Positions 9,910 through 21,480 of a stretch of DNA of 64,000 nucleotides are shown one piece after another. The notes below the pieces were generated by a model. It did no database searches. It saw nothing but the letters and a program-made list of their open reading frames with translations, and had not been told where the DNA came from. This DNA comes from Timema cristinae. Lineage: Eukaryota > Arthropoda > Insecta > Phasmatodea > Timematidae. The position numbers were made by a program, and so were the translations under genes. Position 1 is the stretch's first letter. Each line of letters begins with the position of its first letter. The stretch spans positions 45,067,159 to 45,131,158 of the forward strand of contig JBCFYV010011164.1 of the NCBI GenBank assembly GCA_039000515.1, read 5' to 3'.

Positions 9910-11285
9910 TGACCCCGTGCCTACCATCGATACCTGGCATCATCGGACCAGTTGGCCAACTTTTTCAATTAAAAATATACCATAGCTTGATATATATTAT
10001 GTTGTAATAAATAACTAACACAGAGCTTGTCTTTTCCAAATAAGTTTCAAACATGGAGTATTTTGCTAGCCAAGATATTATTTTATTTTGGGTTTATAAC
10101 TTGTTGCCTTAAACGACAAACAAGATGTACAGTACTTAAGTACGAGCCAAAATGTATTTCGAAATATTATTGACTTAAAAAAATTATACCACGTTGGGAA
10201 GAGATAAACTATCTATTGTTTATTATTTTTATGTCGGCGTTCTACCGAAATAGTGTTCGTGGGCCATATATTCCCCACATATTGGATGAACCAACAAGAG
10301 CGGAGTAAAATCACGATTTCCTAGGTCACTTGTCCCCATTTCTGGGTCTGCCACTCCATCGGTTCATTTGAGAGCTCCTCTCTAAACCGATTAACCGGGA
10401 AATTAGATAAAAGATTGCGCTCCGAGCAAGAAAACATATTAAGGCGCAGTTTCCTCCAAAACATTGGGATCAGTTTAACCGCGTTCCCATTTAAAAATAC
10501 CGATTTATTAATTTTAATGTATTTTTATCATATGGTAAAGCTGTTTCATTGGTATCAATTCCACTGGTTATTTTTTTAAAGTAAAACACATAAAACCACA
10601 CCACGTTGCAACATCTGGTTCGAGCTTTAAAACCACCTGCATTATTTTAGTCCATGAACATCATAACAATTATTAAAATACAGACTTCCTCTTAACGATT
10701 CCCACCTCGAATATTGTTTACGAGCAAGAATATCTTCCTTCTCTCTCCGTTATAAGAAATGGGCTTATAGAATATAACTCGCTTTGCTCGTTGGGGCTCT
10801 GCCCCCAAACGTCAATGAGTTTTCTTTGCAAGGGGATGTAAACTAAAGTAATTCCAGAGCTGTTTTTTGATAGGTCTTAACGTTTATTCATAATAAACCT
10901 CCAAAGAAAGGTTCGCACCGACTTTAAAGTTGCTCCGCCATTTTGAATAATTTTTTTTAACTTTTTGTAATTTTCCAGTCGGTTACAGGCCAGAAGCTAT
11001 CAGTTTGCCAAATTTCAAGTTTCTAGCTCATTTGGAAGTGGGTAAACATTATAGTAGTAGTATATAATACCAAAGATCACACTGACATTAAACGTGAATC
11101 ATCCACATGAAACATATTTAATTTATTAAATAAATCGTATGAAAACTATCAAAACTTTGTTTTTAACTCCTTACTATTCTTTCCAAAATTTTTGATGAAT
11201 AGCAAAAGATTTAACCAGCCATCTAGCTATTGCCAAAGAGTAATGGCATAATAATTGAAACTAATAAAGTTTAAAATTAAGGTCA
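9910..11285. other. Mostly unassigned AT-rich stretch
   Basis: A less AT-rich patch at 10230-10480 contains a 25-codon open frame from an ATG at 10231 to TAA at 10306-10308 that I cannot assign. At about 10770-10830, actcgctttgctcgttgggg followed by ctctgccccc resembles the start of widely dispersed invertebrate repeats. The segment near 10985-11045 matches the degenerate repeat at 7.1-7.8 kb. Confidence 0.4.
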
Positions 11286-11291
11286 CCATAT

Positions 11292-11486
11292 TTGCATCTC
11301 ACTTTAATGTAACATTATGTTGTATTCTGTATTATTTGAGGTCGCAATATAGATTTCCATCTCACTTTAATGTAACATTATGTTGTATTCTGTATTATTT
11401 GAGGTCGCAATATATATTTCCATCTCACTTTTAATGTAACATTATGTTGTATTCTGTATTATTTGAGGTCGCAATATAGATTTTCA
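11292..11486. repeat. 64-bp tandem repeat, three copies
   Basis: Three almost identical units each contain catctcactttaatgtaac, attatgttgtattctg and atttgaggtcgcaatata. The last unit has one extra T. The very low divergence implies recent duplication or homogenisation. Confidence 0.9.
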
Positions 11487-11785
11487 TTGACACTTTTTAT
11501 TGGTTTCCACCACACTCCTCTAAAGTCTCCATTGTTAGAGAACCCTACACCAACAATGACGGACGCAGCTTTATACAATTCTTTAATCCCACACATCAGT
11601 TATCACGTAGTATAAACACTGGAATTGCAGTATATTGGTTAGTTTACGATAAAGAATTTGTGGTTCGAAGCCAGGGTATGGTTTTCTCATGATTTCACAT
11701 TGTTATTCTCAAGTATAATGTAGGTACACTTCTTATAAAAACACCCTCATCGTTCTAACCCCATGGATTAGGCCATCAGCTAATC

Positions 11786-12013
11786 CCTGTGGTCGCATGG
11801 TCTAAGGTGTCGCTCTAGTGTTAGGCTAGAGTGCCGATGACAAGGAAACTGAAGATAGAATTCCGGTCGTGTGTCCTGAGGTTTTTTTCTAAATACTTCT
11901 CTATTCTCACTCCACGTAAATGCGGATAAACTTAAAATTCAACCTTTATAAATCACTAACTCATTAGCGTAATTAGTACATAATAGTAAAACCTGAAAAG
12001 TTAGTAAGATACT
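11786..12013 (+). mobile_element. SINE family C copy, diverged
   Basis: Head ctgtggtcgcatggtctaag, body ctccacgtaaatgcgg, tail cattagcgtaattagtacat followed by a mutated acctgaaaagttagtaagat. An ATTATT-rich microsatellite follows at about 12020-12055. Confidence 0.75.
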
Positions 12014-13820
12014 TTTTTATCTATAATAATAATTATTATTATTAATATTATAAAGAGGAAAGATTTGATTTTTTGTTGTTTTTTTGTTTGTAATGGATAA
12101 ACTCAAAACTACTGACCGATTTTAAAAATTCTATCACCAATATAAGCCTACATTATCAGCGAGTAGCATAGGCTATATTTTATTTTGAAAATTTAATTTA
12201 TTCCTCATAAAAATGTCGATAGTATATTATATAGTCGTTGGAAAAAAAAAAGTCGTTGAAGGGAAAGTGGGGTTGGAGTGAGGAAAGAGAAATGAGATGA
12301 AAATAGGAGGGAGGATAAAAAGAGGGAGGGGGCTATACAGTGATGGTAGGACTGTGATTAAAAAAAAAGTGAAAAAAAATTGTTTTTATATTGACATGAT
12401 GGATGATTTGAAGTTTTGTTTTACAGGGTTCTTTACAATATTTTTTTATGGGGAAGGGGGCTAGTATTATATACGTACAGTATATCCGTTTCAGTATCAA
12501 AATTAAACTATCTCCACTCCAAGATGACAGCGATACCAGCTTATCAAATTAAATTATCCATATAATGAGGAGGATGCATTCAAAATCAATACACAAACAT
12601 GGGAGGAGGTGAAACTCCATAGTTAAAAGAACACAACCAATGTACACGCCCGGGAGTCAAATTCCGGAGTTACGAGCTAGTGTGAGGGCCTTCACATCGC
12701 CGGCATACTTGTACCTATGATAATTGTCGATTACGATCTGGTAGGTAGTTTCATTAAAAAAAAACAACTATGACCACATCTTTCCAGTCTCATTATCATT
12801 TTATTTTGACTTTCGAGCTGTCCTAAATCGTAAAGGAGATGCTATTATGATGTTATGACGCAACATATACCATTAACCTATATTCTGTAATGACAGTTAC
12901 GCACACGTATTGAGTGTTCATTTACGTCATGGATGTTTTTTTGTTGACTAATTTCCTAAACAATTTAAGTGTTTTCCTCAAAAAGAAGACATTACTTCTC
13001 ATTCATAAAACAATAAGATTTCTGTTGAGATCTGACACAAGTCGTTAAACTATAGATTAGTTTTATTTCCACAAGCGAGAAGTATTGTAATGTAAGGCTG
13101 ATATTTTACAAAATGACCCAAATCTCATTGAATAGTTTTTACAATCCATTTGGAAGAGAACACATTTCAATGATATTTAAAAAAAAAATTTGTATATCTA
13201 TTAAATAGCGTGCACAAGTTTTTATCAGCTTAAATATAAACCCCACACAATATCCAGGCTCAAGAACGTTAATTTAGCATGCAATGAAAAATGGCTAATT
13301 AATTTCCTCCGAGAAATATTTTTTACCTTTGTCAAGGATTGAACTCTTGCTCTAGATAACTAAACAGACGTTTCACAAATTAATATATGGAACTAATTAA
13401 TTGGATTTTATCTACTAAGCGGTCGGAATACCTTGTATAATATGAGAAATTATATCAACGCCATTCCAAATAAACGTGTGTTCACCGAACTATTTGGACT
13501 GTCTAGTTAGTTTCGGCGATGCTACATTTGTCAAATTTGTGCTGATAAAAGACTTAATGAACACGATCTCCGCGGCTCTTTATTTCATTGAACATTGATG
13601 AACTTGTATTTCAGAACAGTGAAACCAGATACAACACTTTAGAGGAAAAGGGGGGGGAAACAAGGAACCTGCGGTCTCTTTGACAGAACATTCACCTTTC
13701 AACTATTGAGAAGTTTGGCTCGAGTTGGAACTATATTCTTTCAGATTTAAAGAAAGAAGGCTAAATTAGGGTTTATTTTCTCGTACTATAATAACCTGCG
13801 TCCATTACTTTTTTGTTACT
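12014..13820. other. AT-rich stretch, with one dispersed-repeat fragment
   Basis: At about 12055-12200 the words ggaaagatttgattttttg, actcaaaactactgaccgat and ctacattatcagcgagtagc-like sequence form a fragment of a repeat type I recognise from arthropod genomes (LINE-like 3' regions), not classified further. The remainder shows no repeat family, coding domain or RNA gene that I can identify. Confidence 0.4.
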
Positions 13821-13827
13821 AAGCCAT

Positions 13828-13846
13828 ACTACCCATCAGGGCTATA

Positions 13847-13882
<36 letters not shown>

Positions 13883-14117
13883 AATAACGTTAGTGTGCCA
13901 GGGATGAGAAAGGTTTCATTTATGGGAAGAGTGCCCTCATTTACGTGGTGGAAGAGTGGAATATTCTTTAGGTAAAACCACCCTCATTACATCCAACTGG
14001 GATTTAAACCACATGACCCATCTCCCTATCATTGGCAGTTTAATCTATTTCCAGAGGAATAATCTAGAATTTAGAATCTAGAATCTAGATCATTTAACCA
14101 CCAAAGCGGAAGTCATG
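13828..14117 (-). mobile_element. SINE family C copy with internal (TA)n expansion
   Basis: Reading on the minus strand, the head is the reverse complement of taaccaccaaagcgg (about 14096-14110), the body contains gaccaccttcac-like and cctccacg-like segments, and the tail complements actacccatcagggctatac at 13828. A (TA)n run of about 30 bp (13850-13880) has expanded between the tail core and the body. Confidence 0.7.
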
Positions 14118-14214
14118 AGTTCGCTTTGCTTTATTTAATAGTGGATATTGTTCATGTATTCAAACTTTATTAAATAATTAAAGGATTTTACTGTTTAAAC
14201 TTTTAGAACTTCTA

Positions 14215-14409
14215 CGGCAAAGATTTATCTGATTACCAAACCTTCCTTCACCTCTGACAAGACATCTTGTGAATGTGGGAAATGCCAGGCCTCCACCGTG
14301 GTTCGGATTCCACGTTAAACTGTAGGTCCTTCATTTCATCTCACAATCACCCTACCATTACACATTAGCGTAAGTGCGTATAACCCGAATGGGTAGTAAG
14401 ACGCGGTGC

Positions 14410-14450
<41 letters not shown>

Positions 14451-14451
14451 T
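14215..14451 (+). mobile_element. SINE family A, 5'-truncated copy with target-site duplication
   Basis: Starts inside the element at ggcaaagatttatctgatta, so the tRNA-like head is missing, and runs to the (AAT)n tail. The direct repeat aacttcta at 14207-14214 and 14452-14459 brackets it exactly. The truncation is therefore original to the insertion, as expected from incomplete target-primed reverse transcription. Confidence 0.95.
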
Positions 14452-14604
14452 AACTTCTAAAACCTGTTTTTTTTCTTTTATGAATGGGAGACTTAATAAT
14501 TAATAAAATAATCAGTTACCAAATAAGTTTATGTGGCGCATCCTTGGTATTTCTTAGTTATACACGGTTATCAGAAATGTTATTCAACCCCCATCGATAG
14601 ACAC

Positions 14605-14800
14605 GCGAACTAAACGTCTAGATCGTTTAGTCTGGATTGATGGTAACGGAAGGTTGAAACTCTTAGAATCCCGTCTAGATATACTGAGGGTGGATCATTT
14701 CCCAATCTCACTTCAAGTAAATGTAGAGACAATTTATCTAAATTATTCCTTCCTCATCCCTGCCCCATTAGTGAAAATTTGGTTACCCTTAACAATAGTA
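14605..14800 (+). mobile_element. Old SINE family C remnant
   Basis: Recognisable pieces are actgagggtggatcatttcc, aatctcacttcaagtaaatg, tccttcctcatccctgcccc and cattagtg. The head and tail are heavily mutated. Confidence 0.5.
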
Positions 14801-15115
14801 AAACTTTGTAATAATTAAAACGCTAGCCTGATAAGAAATGTCTATACGCCATCGTAAGGGTGATATTATTTTAATAATTAATTATATTATTTTATAAATT
14901 AAAAGTTCTGGTGTCTTTTTTTTATAGTCTTTTATTTTAATTTTAAATGAATAAACTGTTTACTTTTAGCTAGATATCACACGCATTTTATATTTTGATA
15001 AAAGCCCGACTATTGCGTTAAATGGATCTTAGCTATACGTGTTCTTGTCGAGAAGGAAGGATCACCAGCAGTGAGGAGATGTGCGCATTTCAAGGGGTAT
15101 ATCAAGCGACATTTC

Positions 15116-15198
15116 CTTCTAGAAGCTTCCTAGGAGAAAAGGGGTGAGGTCATCCAGGTGCGTCTCTTTCCACGGAAAGTGCGTTGTCTTTTTAAATA
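15116..15198 (+). promoter_or_regulatory. Consensus heat-shock element upstream of a TATA-like box
   Basis: At 15116-15130 the sequence cttctagaagcttcc is three perfect alternating units of the heat-shock factor site (TTC, GAA, TTC at 5-bp spacing). A palindrome ctttccacggaaag lies near 15167-15180, and tttaaata at 15191-15198 could act as a TATA box. No heat-shock protein reading frame follows. This could be an orphan promoter, part of an unrecognised LTR, or chance. Confidence 0.3.
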
Positions 15199-15884
15199 GA
15201 GACGTAGAAGGATTTCACCACACCTTACAACTCGACAGTTCTACACAAATAAATCTTACTACCCGCTCGACTATTAAATATCGTAATTTTGAATATAGAT
15301 TTAAATAATACATATTGATATGTATAATTTCATATCATTACAACTTGGTGGAAAAAACAAAACAATATTAATATTAACTCTGTCTTACATAATATAATAT
15401 TTAAATAGTTTACACACATCATTAAGATGATCATTAAGAACGTATTCGATCCCAATCATCTAATGAGTTCGACTTGCCCAATAATAACAATAATAATATA
15501 ATGAATCAATCAAACGTTGTTTATTTCGAATTATTAAAAATTACATAATTGATTTTATGATACAAACCCGAAGTACCTAAAGGTAGGTCTTGCAGTTAGA
15601 TATAAAAAAAAGTTTTACATATATCATAACATTTCCTCTCAAAAATATCGACATAGTTGTTTTAAGCATTCCTTGAAGTGTCCAGTCTTAAATTTTACTT
15701 TTCGTTATACTTATTTGAGGAATATCTCGGAGTGTTGGTGGTAGCAAATTAAATAATTTGGGGATGGTACATCTCAGTTCCTGTTTACCATAATAATTAG
15801 AGTATTTGCCGATTGTATGCACTTATTTGTTAGAAATTGAGTAGGTGTTAAGGGAATGCGTTTTTATTTACTTGTATTTATCGG

Positions 15885-15995
15885 AAGAGTAATATTATTA
15901 ATAATAATGCTACTATAATAATCATAATAATAATAATAATAATAATAATTTTATTATCACTAATAATAATGATAATAATATTAACTATTACTATT
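15885..15995. repeat. Degenerate AAT/ATT microsatellite
   Basis: An interrupted (AAT)n-type tract with a pure core near 15928-15950. Unlike most others here it is not attached to a recognisable SINE. Confidence 0.8.
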
Positions 15996-16054
15996 CACAG
16001 TGGCATATTGTGAGAATAGTAATGTTAATAAGTATACTCTACTAGAATAGTTGC

Positions 16055-16249
16055 ATGAAGGATAATGGGGCTGAAGACCCTCAACCTTGGGAGGGGGTAA
16101 ACCTGCGTGATGATACCACAACAGCGACTACAAGGTCAGCCGTATCCAGTCCAAAGGGCGTGGCTCGCAAAAAAACAGCAACACATTTATCTTTGTTACT
16201 TGTATTGAAATTCTTAGAAATGAACGTAATGGAGGTAATTAAGCTGTGA
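16055..16249 (+). other. Unassigned 64-codon open frame in a less AT-rich patch
   Basis: ATG at 16055 opens a frame rich in T, S, P and K (for example NLRDDTTTATTRSAVSSPKG), unlike the hydrophobic AT-driven frames nearby. An overlapping minus-strand frame exists at 16081-16266. No domain or splice context was recognised. It could be a fragment of a transposon gag-like ORF or chance. Confidence 0.15.
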
Positions 16250-16269
16250 TCTTGAACAAATGACATTTT

Positions 16270-17476
16270 GTCAAGAGCAATGGCGCACTAAGCCAGTGAT
16301 CGAGGGTTTGATGGGTGATTGCCAAATTTACCCTCAGACCTAAAAAAAAATTGATTATTGTATTTAGAAACTAGATTGAATCTGGACTAAAAAAAAAAAA
16401 TTATTGTAAGAGATCTAATTCCTCATTATTATTTCTTAGCAAATCCCAAATATTTGTGAACATGGGTATGTGGTAAATAAATATAAAGCTAGCATCTAAT
16501 TTGAAATGTAAACATAAAACTTGATCAAGATCCTCTACTAGGAACCTTTAATTATAAATAATGAATGCCATAAACACACATAAGACATTTTCTTCTTATA
16601 TTCCGTTCACAATAGGTTTTTACCTGCATGACAGTTCGAAAATCATATGTTTAGGTTTTGGGTTGCCAACATTTGTAAAAGATAACAGTTTTGTTATAAA
16701 TGTAAAGATCTTTAATTACCTGTTATATATTACATTTAAAATAAGGTAAACTTAAGTTTTCTTATACTATTTAATTTTTTTTAAATAATTTCTTTTTATC
16801 CAACTCGAAACAATATTTTAAACATAATTAAAAGTACTTATTTTTCGTTTTGGAACGTTACTGATTTTGTGTAATATGGTGCACACATCAATATCTTTTA
16901 TTACAGGCATCATATTTACTTGGAAAAAAGAAAATTGTTGTCATTTTTTACCTACAATAAACGATTTTATGATTATTTTATCGTATTTTGAAATATTTAA
17001 CTGAATACAATATTTTCATCAACTGCGTGTCTACATCATTGTAAAAAACTTGTTTACCGTCATGTTCAAACATATGGTTTAAATTCGTCAGTCGCCATTT
17101 TGAAGCTATGTTCGTTAGAAGTTTTTGTGAAAGTGGTGTTAATATTTTTTTCAAGGGGAATAAAACTATAAATAAACTTTGTGTCCGACCTCAAATAAAT
17201 ATATAAATAATATTGGCCTAAATTACTGTGGTTAATTATCACATTAATATATTACCATCTGTTTTCATTACAGTCATCCAAAGTGATAGATGTCAGCTGT
17301 TGGCGTAGTGATATATTAGGGATTACTTATAATAACATTTCGAGCTGTCATCCAGGTAAACTTAGCTCGTGAATGACTTATAGCTTATTTCTCTATTATA
17401 TTTTGTCTATAGTTTTCATAGCCTCGTTACAATGGGGATATATTCAATAATTCATACATTACCATAGTTACAAGCC
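16270..17476. other. AT-rich stretch without assigned features
   Basis: Only short A/T runs and a few chance open frames (such as 16561-16749) are visible. No SINE, inverted repeat end or conserved domain was recognised. Confidence 0.4.
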
Positions 17477-17864
17477 TTAAGGTGGGAGATGTAGGGGACG
17501 CGAGAAAAGGTCCGTATGTTTGCAGTTTTTATAGCAAGACATTTCTTTGGATAAAATAAATAAAATATTGTTCCAGTAGAAACAGTTTAATTTTTTTTTC
17601 ACATGATGATATCGACAGTTGTTTAATATCTGACAAGGGTGTCCTGGAATTTAATGACAACTTTTTATCTTCATTTAAAAAGTTTGTAATCCAATGCCGC
17701 TTTGTTCATGACAGATATCAACAATTGTTGATATCACCATGTTAACAAAATTAAATTGGTTCTACTGAAGCAATATTTTATCTATTTTAGCCAAAAATAA
17801 ATTTTTGATATAAAAATTGCAAAAACACCGGGATTTTCTCAGGTTCCTTACATCCCCATCTAAA
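17477..17864. mobile_element. TTAA-flanked MITE, copy 1
   Basis: The left end ttaaggtgggagatgtaggg then gacgcgagaaaag, and the right end ctcaggttccttacatcccc then atctaa, are inverted repeats of about 30 bp. The element is non-coding and about 388 bp long. It matches, end to end, a second copy at 53437-53827, including the internal words catgatgata, ttgttgatatcacc and ttttgatataaaaattgcaa. The flanks suggest TTAA or TA target sites; a piggyBac-like or other TTAA-targeting origin is possible but unproven. Confidence 0.8.
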
Positions 17865-18800
17865 ATTATATTCGTATGGATCAATGGTTTTAAAAAGGAA
17901 ATAGTGTCTTAAGATACCGCTACAATGGCCGTTCTATTATTATAGAAGTGATTCTAATTACTATTTTTGTGTCTTATTAAATCAAACACCATGTTTTATG
18001 TTAATTTATCATCCACTAATGTTCATATAAATTTGTCAGATTAAAACAGTAAGAACACAACCCTTAACTAGGGGAAGTAGGCCTTCAGGTCTGGCTTATT
18101 AAATATAAATTATAAAGGTTGTGACCCTTAAATACTACTGAATTTACGTCAAATAGCCTAGAGCAAAGAGCGCTCAGACATAGGCGTTTACAATATTGAA
18201 TTGTTTTATATATTTTGCATAAATTGTTTTAGGTGGTAGAAGGTGGAACGCCTTAAAATTGTCACAATGTACCTTTTAGTGAAGTAAAAAACACACAAAA
18301 AAAAACACAGGCAAAATGGAACATTGATATAGTTATTTAATCAATAAATAAATGTGTAGTCACAACAAAAACTTTGTTGTCGATAGATGTGGAAAAACCT
18401 TTACCCACATATATCTAATGAAAGACAAGACAGCTGATAGAAAAAGATATATTGAGCATAAAAGTTCCAGATCTAATTTGGTTACCTTAGTAAATTTCAC
18501 CCAAAGTTGAAGTTACCCTGTGACCTCATTGATACATGTCAAGACTACAGAGAATATTCCACTCGTCAGTGAAAATCCTGGTTGATGCTGTAAATCCCTT
18601 CTACGTGTTCTACCGAGATATACATGCATCTGTTTGCCTTCATTTTAAATCTCAATTCGAGATGTTACCTTGAGCTGGTGAAGCCAACTGTCAAGAAAGG
18701 ATTATTCTGTTAGAGGATTCTTCACTCATCTCTGAATATACGGATCAGGATAAATATCTAAAGTTGCAGGTTTAATTTTGACAGGTTCTTATTTCATTTG
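17865..18800. other. Unassigned stretch before the 60-bp array
   Basis: No known repeat or coding domain was recognised. Composition is AT-rich except for a moderately GC-richer patch near 18540-18740. Confidence 0.4.
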
Positions 18801-18806
18801 TGGTTT

Positions 18807-19372
18807 GTGTTTTACACGTGAACACTACGTTATACTACAATCTAGCATCCTTTCATGATGTACACTATGTTCCAATGCAATCTAGATCCTTTCAAGCTTT
18901 ACAGTGTTTTTTACGTGTACACTATGTTTCAATGCAATCTAGACTCCTTTCAAGCTTTACAGATGTTTTTTTAGTGTCACCATGTTCATGCAATCTAGAC
19001 TCCTTCAAGCTTTACAGTGTTTTTTACGTGTTCACTATGTTTCAATGCAATCTAGACTCCTTTCAAGCTTTACAGATGTTTTTTTACGTGTTCACCATGT
19101 TTCAATGCAATCTAGACTCCTTTCAAGCTTTACAGATGTTTTTACGTGTTCACTATGTTTCAATGCAATCTAGACTCCTTTCAAGCTTTACAGGTGTTTT
19201 TTTACGTGTTCACTATGTTTCAATGCAATCTAGACTCCTTTCAAGCTTAACAGGTGTTTTTTTTTACGTGTTCACTATGTTTCAATTCAATCTAGACTCC
19301 TTTCATTCTTTACAAACGCTTTTCACGTGTTCACTCCGTTTTACTACAATCTAGACTCCTTTTATTCTTTAC
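18807..19372. repeat. About 60-bp minisatellite, roughly ten copies
   Basis: Each unit contains acgtgttcactatgtttcaa, tgcaatctagactcc and tttcaagctttacag, with a T-run of variable length at the joint. Anchors at about 18930, 18987, 19043, 19103, 19161, 19221 and 19283 give periods of 56-62 bp. The edge units (left near 18810-18870, right near 19320-19370) are more diverged than the centre, as expected from unequal exchange. An open frame of 184 codons (18800-19354) is the translated array, not a gene. Confidence 0.95.
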
Positions 19373-19572
19373 CGGTTCGGATATAGCTCACAAACACTCC
19401 GCACGACAGTAACGCTCAACCAAATATAACGCCAAACATATATAAATGTAGTCTATATGGCCCTGAGCCAACATTCCCTAGGCGGTGTTGTCCTGAGTAC
19501 GATAGCCACAAAGACTGTCGCTCCTTCTTGCCACTGACCCATCGGGGTGACGTTAAAAATATTTCCATCTCC

Positions 19573-19870
19573 ACCCGCTTTGGTGGTCGCATTGTCTAAC
19601 GTGTTACTCTTTATGTAGACTAGACTTCCGAGGACGGGTAGATCGAGGATCGAATCTTGGTTTGCTGTCGATGATGGGGAGATTGAGGTTTGAATCTCAG
19701 TCGGGTGTACTGAGGATGGTTTTTACAAATAGGTTTCCACTCTTCCATCCACGCAAACGCTGGTACACTTCCTCTGAATATAACCTTCCTAATCCCTAAA
19801 ATCATTAGTGTGATAATACATAAGAGTATAGCCCGAAAGGTTAGTAAGACGTGGTGCTAAAAAAAAAAAA
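19573..19870 (+). mobile_element. SINE family C copy with internal duplication
   Basis: Head cccgctttggtggtcgcatt. The segment running from the anticodon arm to the B-box occurs twice (gaggacgggtagatcgagga and gatgatggggagattgaggt), so the B-box region is duplicated about 45 bp downstream. The body and tail (cattagtgtgataatacata, then cccgaaaggttagtaagacg) are otherwise complete and end in an A run. Confidence 0.85.
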
Positions 19871-20124
19871 GTTCCATTTAGGAGAGACTTTTTCCCCTCC
19901 AGCGCTTCCCCCTAACCTTCACCACCATTTCTAGATTCACTGGGATAATGGTATTACCATATTTCCACCGATTATGCCTTGCCCCATCAAATCTCGAGAC
20001 CCTGTGATCTCATGGTTAAATGTAGTTAGAGGAAATAGAACGTTACTATTGATTATATCAGTGCTGCTAGATCAATCTAGGGGTCAGGATCAAACCCCAG
20101 GCCACTCATCTGGAGACAGTGACT

Positions 20125-20336
20125 GTACCCGCCAGTCTTAGCTATTCTGGTGAGACGGAAGGTTCAGGGTTCGTATCTCTTATGGGTATAGGCTACTGAG
20201 GGTGCTTATTTAAAAAAAAAAAATTACCACTTTTCCTCCGTGCAAATGCTGGTATTTCTTTATTATTTTTTACTCCCTTATCCCAACCCAATTAGTGTAA
20301 ATATCCTGGACGAGTAAAAAGACGTGGTGCACAAAA
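20125..20336 (+). mobile_element. SINE family C remnant
   Basis: Recognisable words are ggttcagggttcgtatctc, ctactgagggtgcttatt, ttttcctccgtgcaaatgct and the tail attagtgtaaat...gagtaaaaagacgtggtg. Diverged. Confidence 0.6.
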
Positions 20337-20424
20337 TATCGATTTTTAAAATCCCTCTATGCTAAGTTCTCCCACCCCCATTGTGTGACCCAACCGGAAT
20401 AAAAGCATCTTAATTAAGTTTATT

Positions 20425-20615
20425 GGGTGGTGGTGATGAAATAGGTAAAATATAGAGAACATTCATCTACATTTGCACGGTAAGAGAATTAGAAACAATT
20501 TAGTGTAAAACACACTTAGTACACTCGCCTGACACTCGAACCCCAACCTCCCAGTCAATGGCAAACCACACTTGATGATCCTGGCATTTATACAGCGTGA
20601 TCACCTATGTGGTTT
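20425..20615 (-). mobile_element. SINE family C remnant, minus strand
   Basis: The plus strand reads catctacatttgcacggtaa, then gtacactcgcctgacactcg and aaccccaacctcccagtca, the reverse complement of the body and B-box part. It lies about 90 bp after the previous remnant in opposite orientation. Confidence 0.5.
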
Positions 20616-20619
20616 TAAT

Positions 20620-21480
20620 GTTAGTTAAGAACCATTGTTTTCGATACTTTCACTACATATCATTAAACTAAATATATTTAAATTTAAAACACACAATTTT
20701 AGTGTTTAATGGACATGTGAAGAATATTCATGTCAGCCTGTTGCCTCAGTTTGGACTGAAGAATTATCTGTCGAACTGTCTAGACTAGAATAGCCAACCA
20801 AAGGAGTCTATGTTGGATCGTAATAGATTGCACAGAAATAATTTCCGACGTTAACTCTAATTTCATTCGGCATGTGCGTAAAGTGTTCAATGTCAAGTTC
20901 GGCTTTTCATCGCAAGGTGGCTTTCCTCTTCAATTCTCTATTTTACTTTATCTATCACCAAAATCTTCCCGTTTGTTGATGCTGCCACGATGGAGTTTAT
21001 ACACACCAGAATGATGAAGTGAGATTAAATGGCATGCAAATCTCCCTTTGTTCCATTTTAATGGCCTGTAATGAAGTGTTGGGACACGTAATCTGCCAGG
21101 AATGCGTTTTTTACCCCCCCAAACCCACCTCCCCTGAGCTTATGCCAACATCTGCTCTCGCTAGATATATTATACAAGATATAGCTCAGTGGACTGAGGT
21201 GCACAGGATATTTTGTGTGTAAATATTTGAACATTGACTTCTAGTCGACTGTCCTCGGTAATGTTATCCAGATTGGCAATGAAGAAAGATGTATCGGAGG
21301 AACAATAAATTAACGTCTTTGGAATAAAGCCAAGGGTTTAAGGGTCACGTTTTTCACATTCAATTTGATTTAAATCTAGTTTGAGAAGGGTTTTTAAAAA
21401 CTCCCAACACTCTTACAATATGTTACTGGCTATAAAGTGATGTTGAAATATATTATCACCATTTTTTGATTGCTTGTGTG
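20620..21480. other. Unassigned stretch
   Basis: A 67-codon plus-strand frame at 21019-21222 ends over atatagctcagtggactgag (from about 21179), which resembles the A-box part of a tRNA-like SINE head without a B box. No domain was recognised in the frame. Confidence 0.35.

Noticed and set aside
10231..10308. 25-codon frame in a GC-richer patch, considered as a possible last exon
   Set aside because: No clear splice acceptor or recognisable protein; too short to support.
18800..19354. 184-codon open frame, the longest in the window
   Set aside because: It is the translation of the 60-bp minisatellite; period near 60 keeps the frame open. No domain.
18807..19372. Possible CRISPR-like arrays among the regular repeats
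   Set aside because: Units are head-to-tail minisatellites without unique spacers, and the DNA is clearly eukaryotic.
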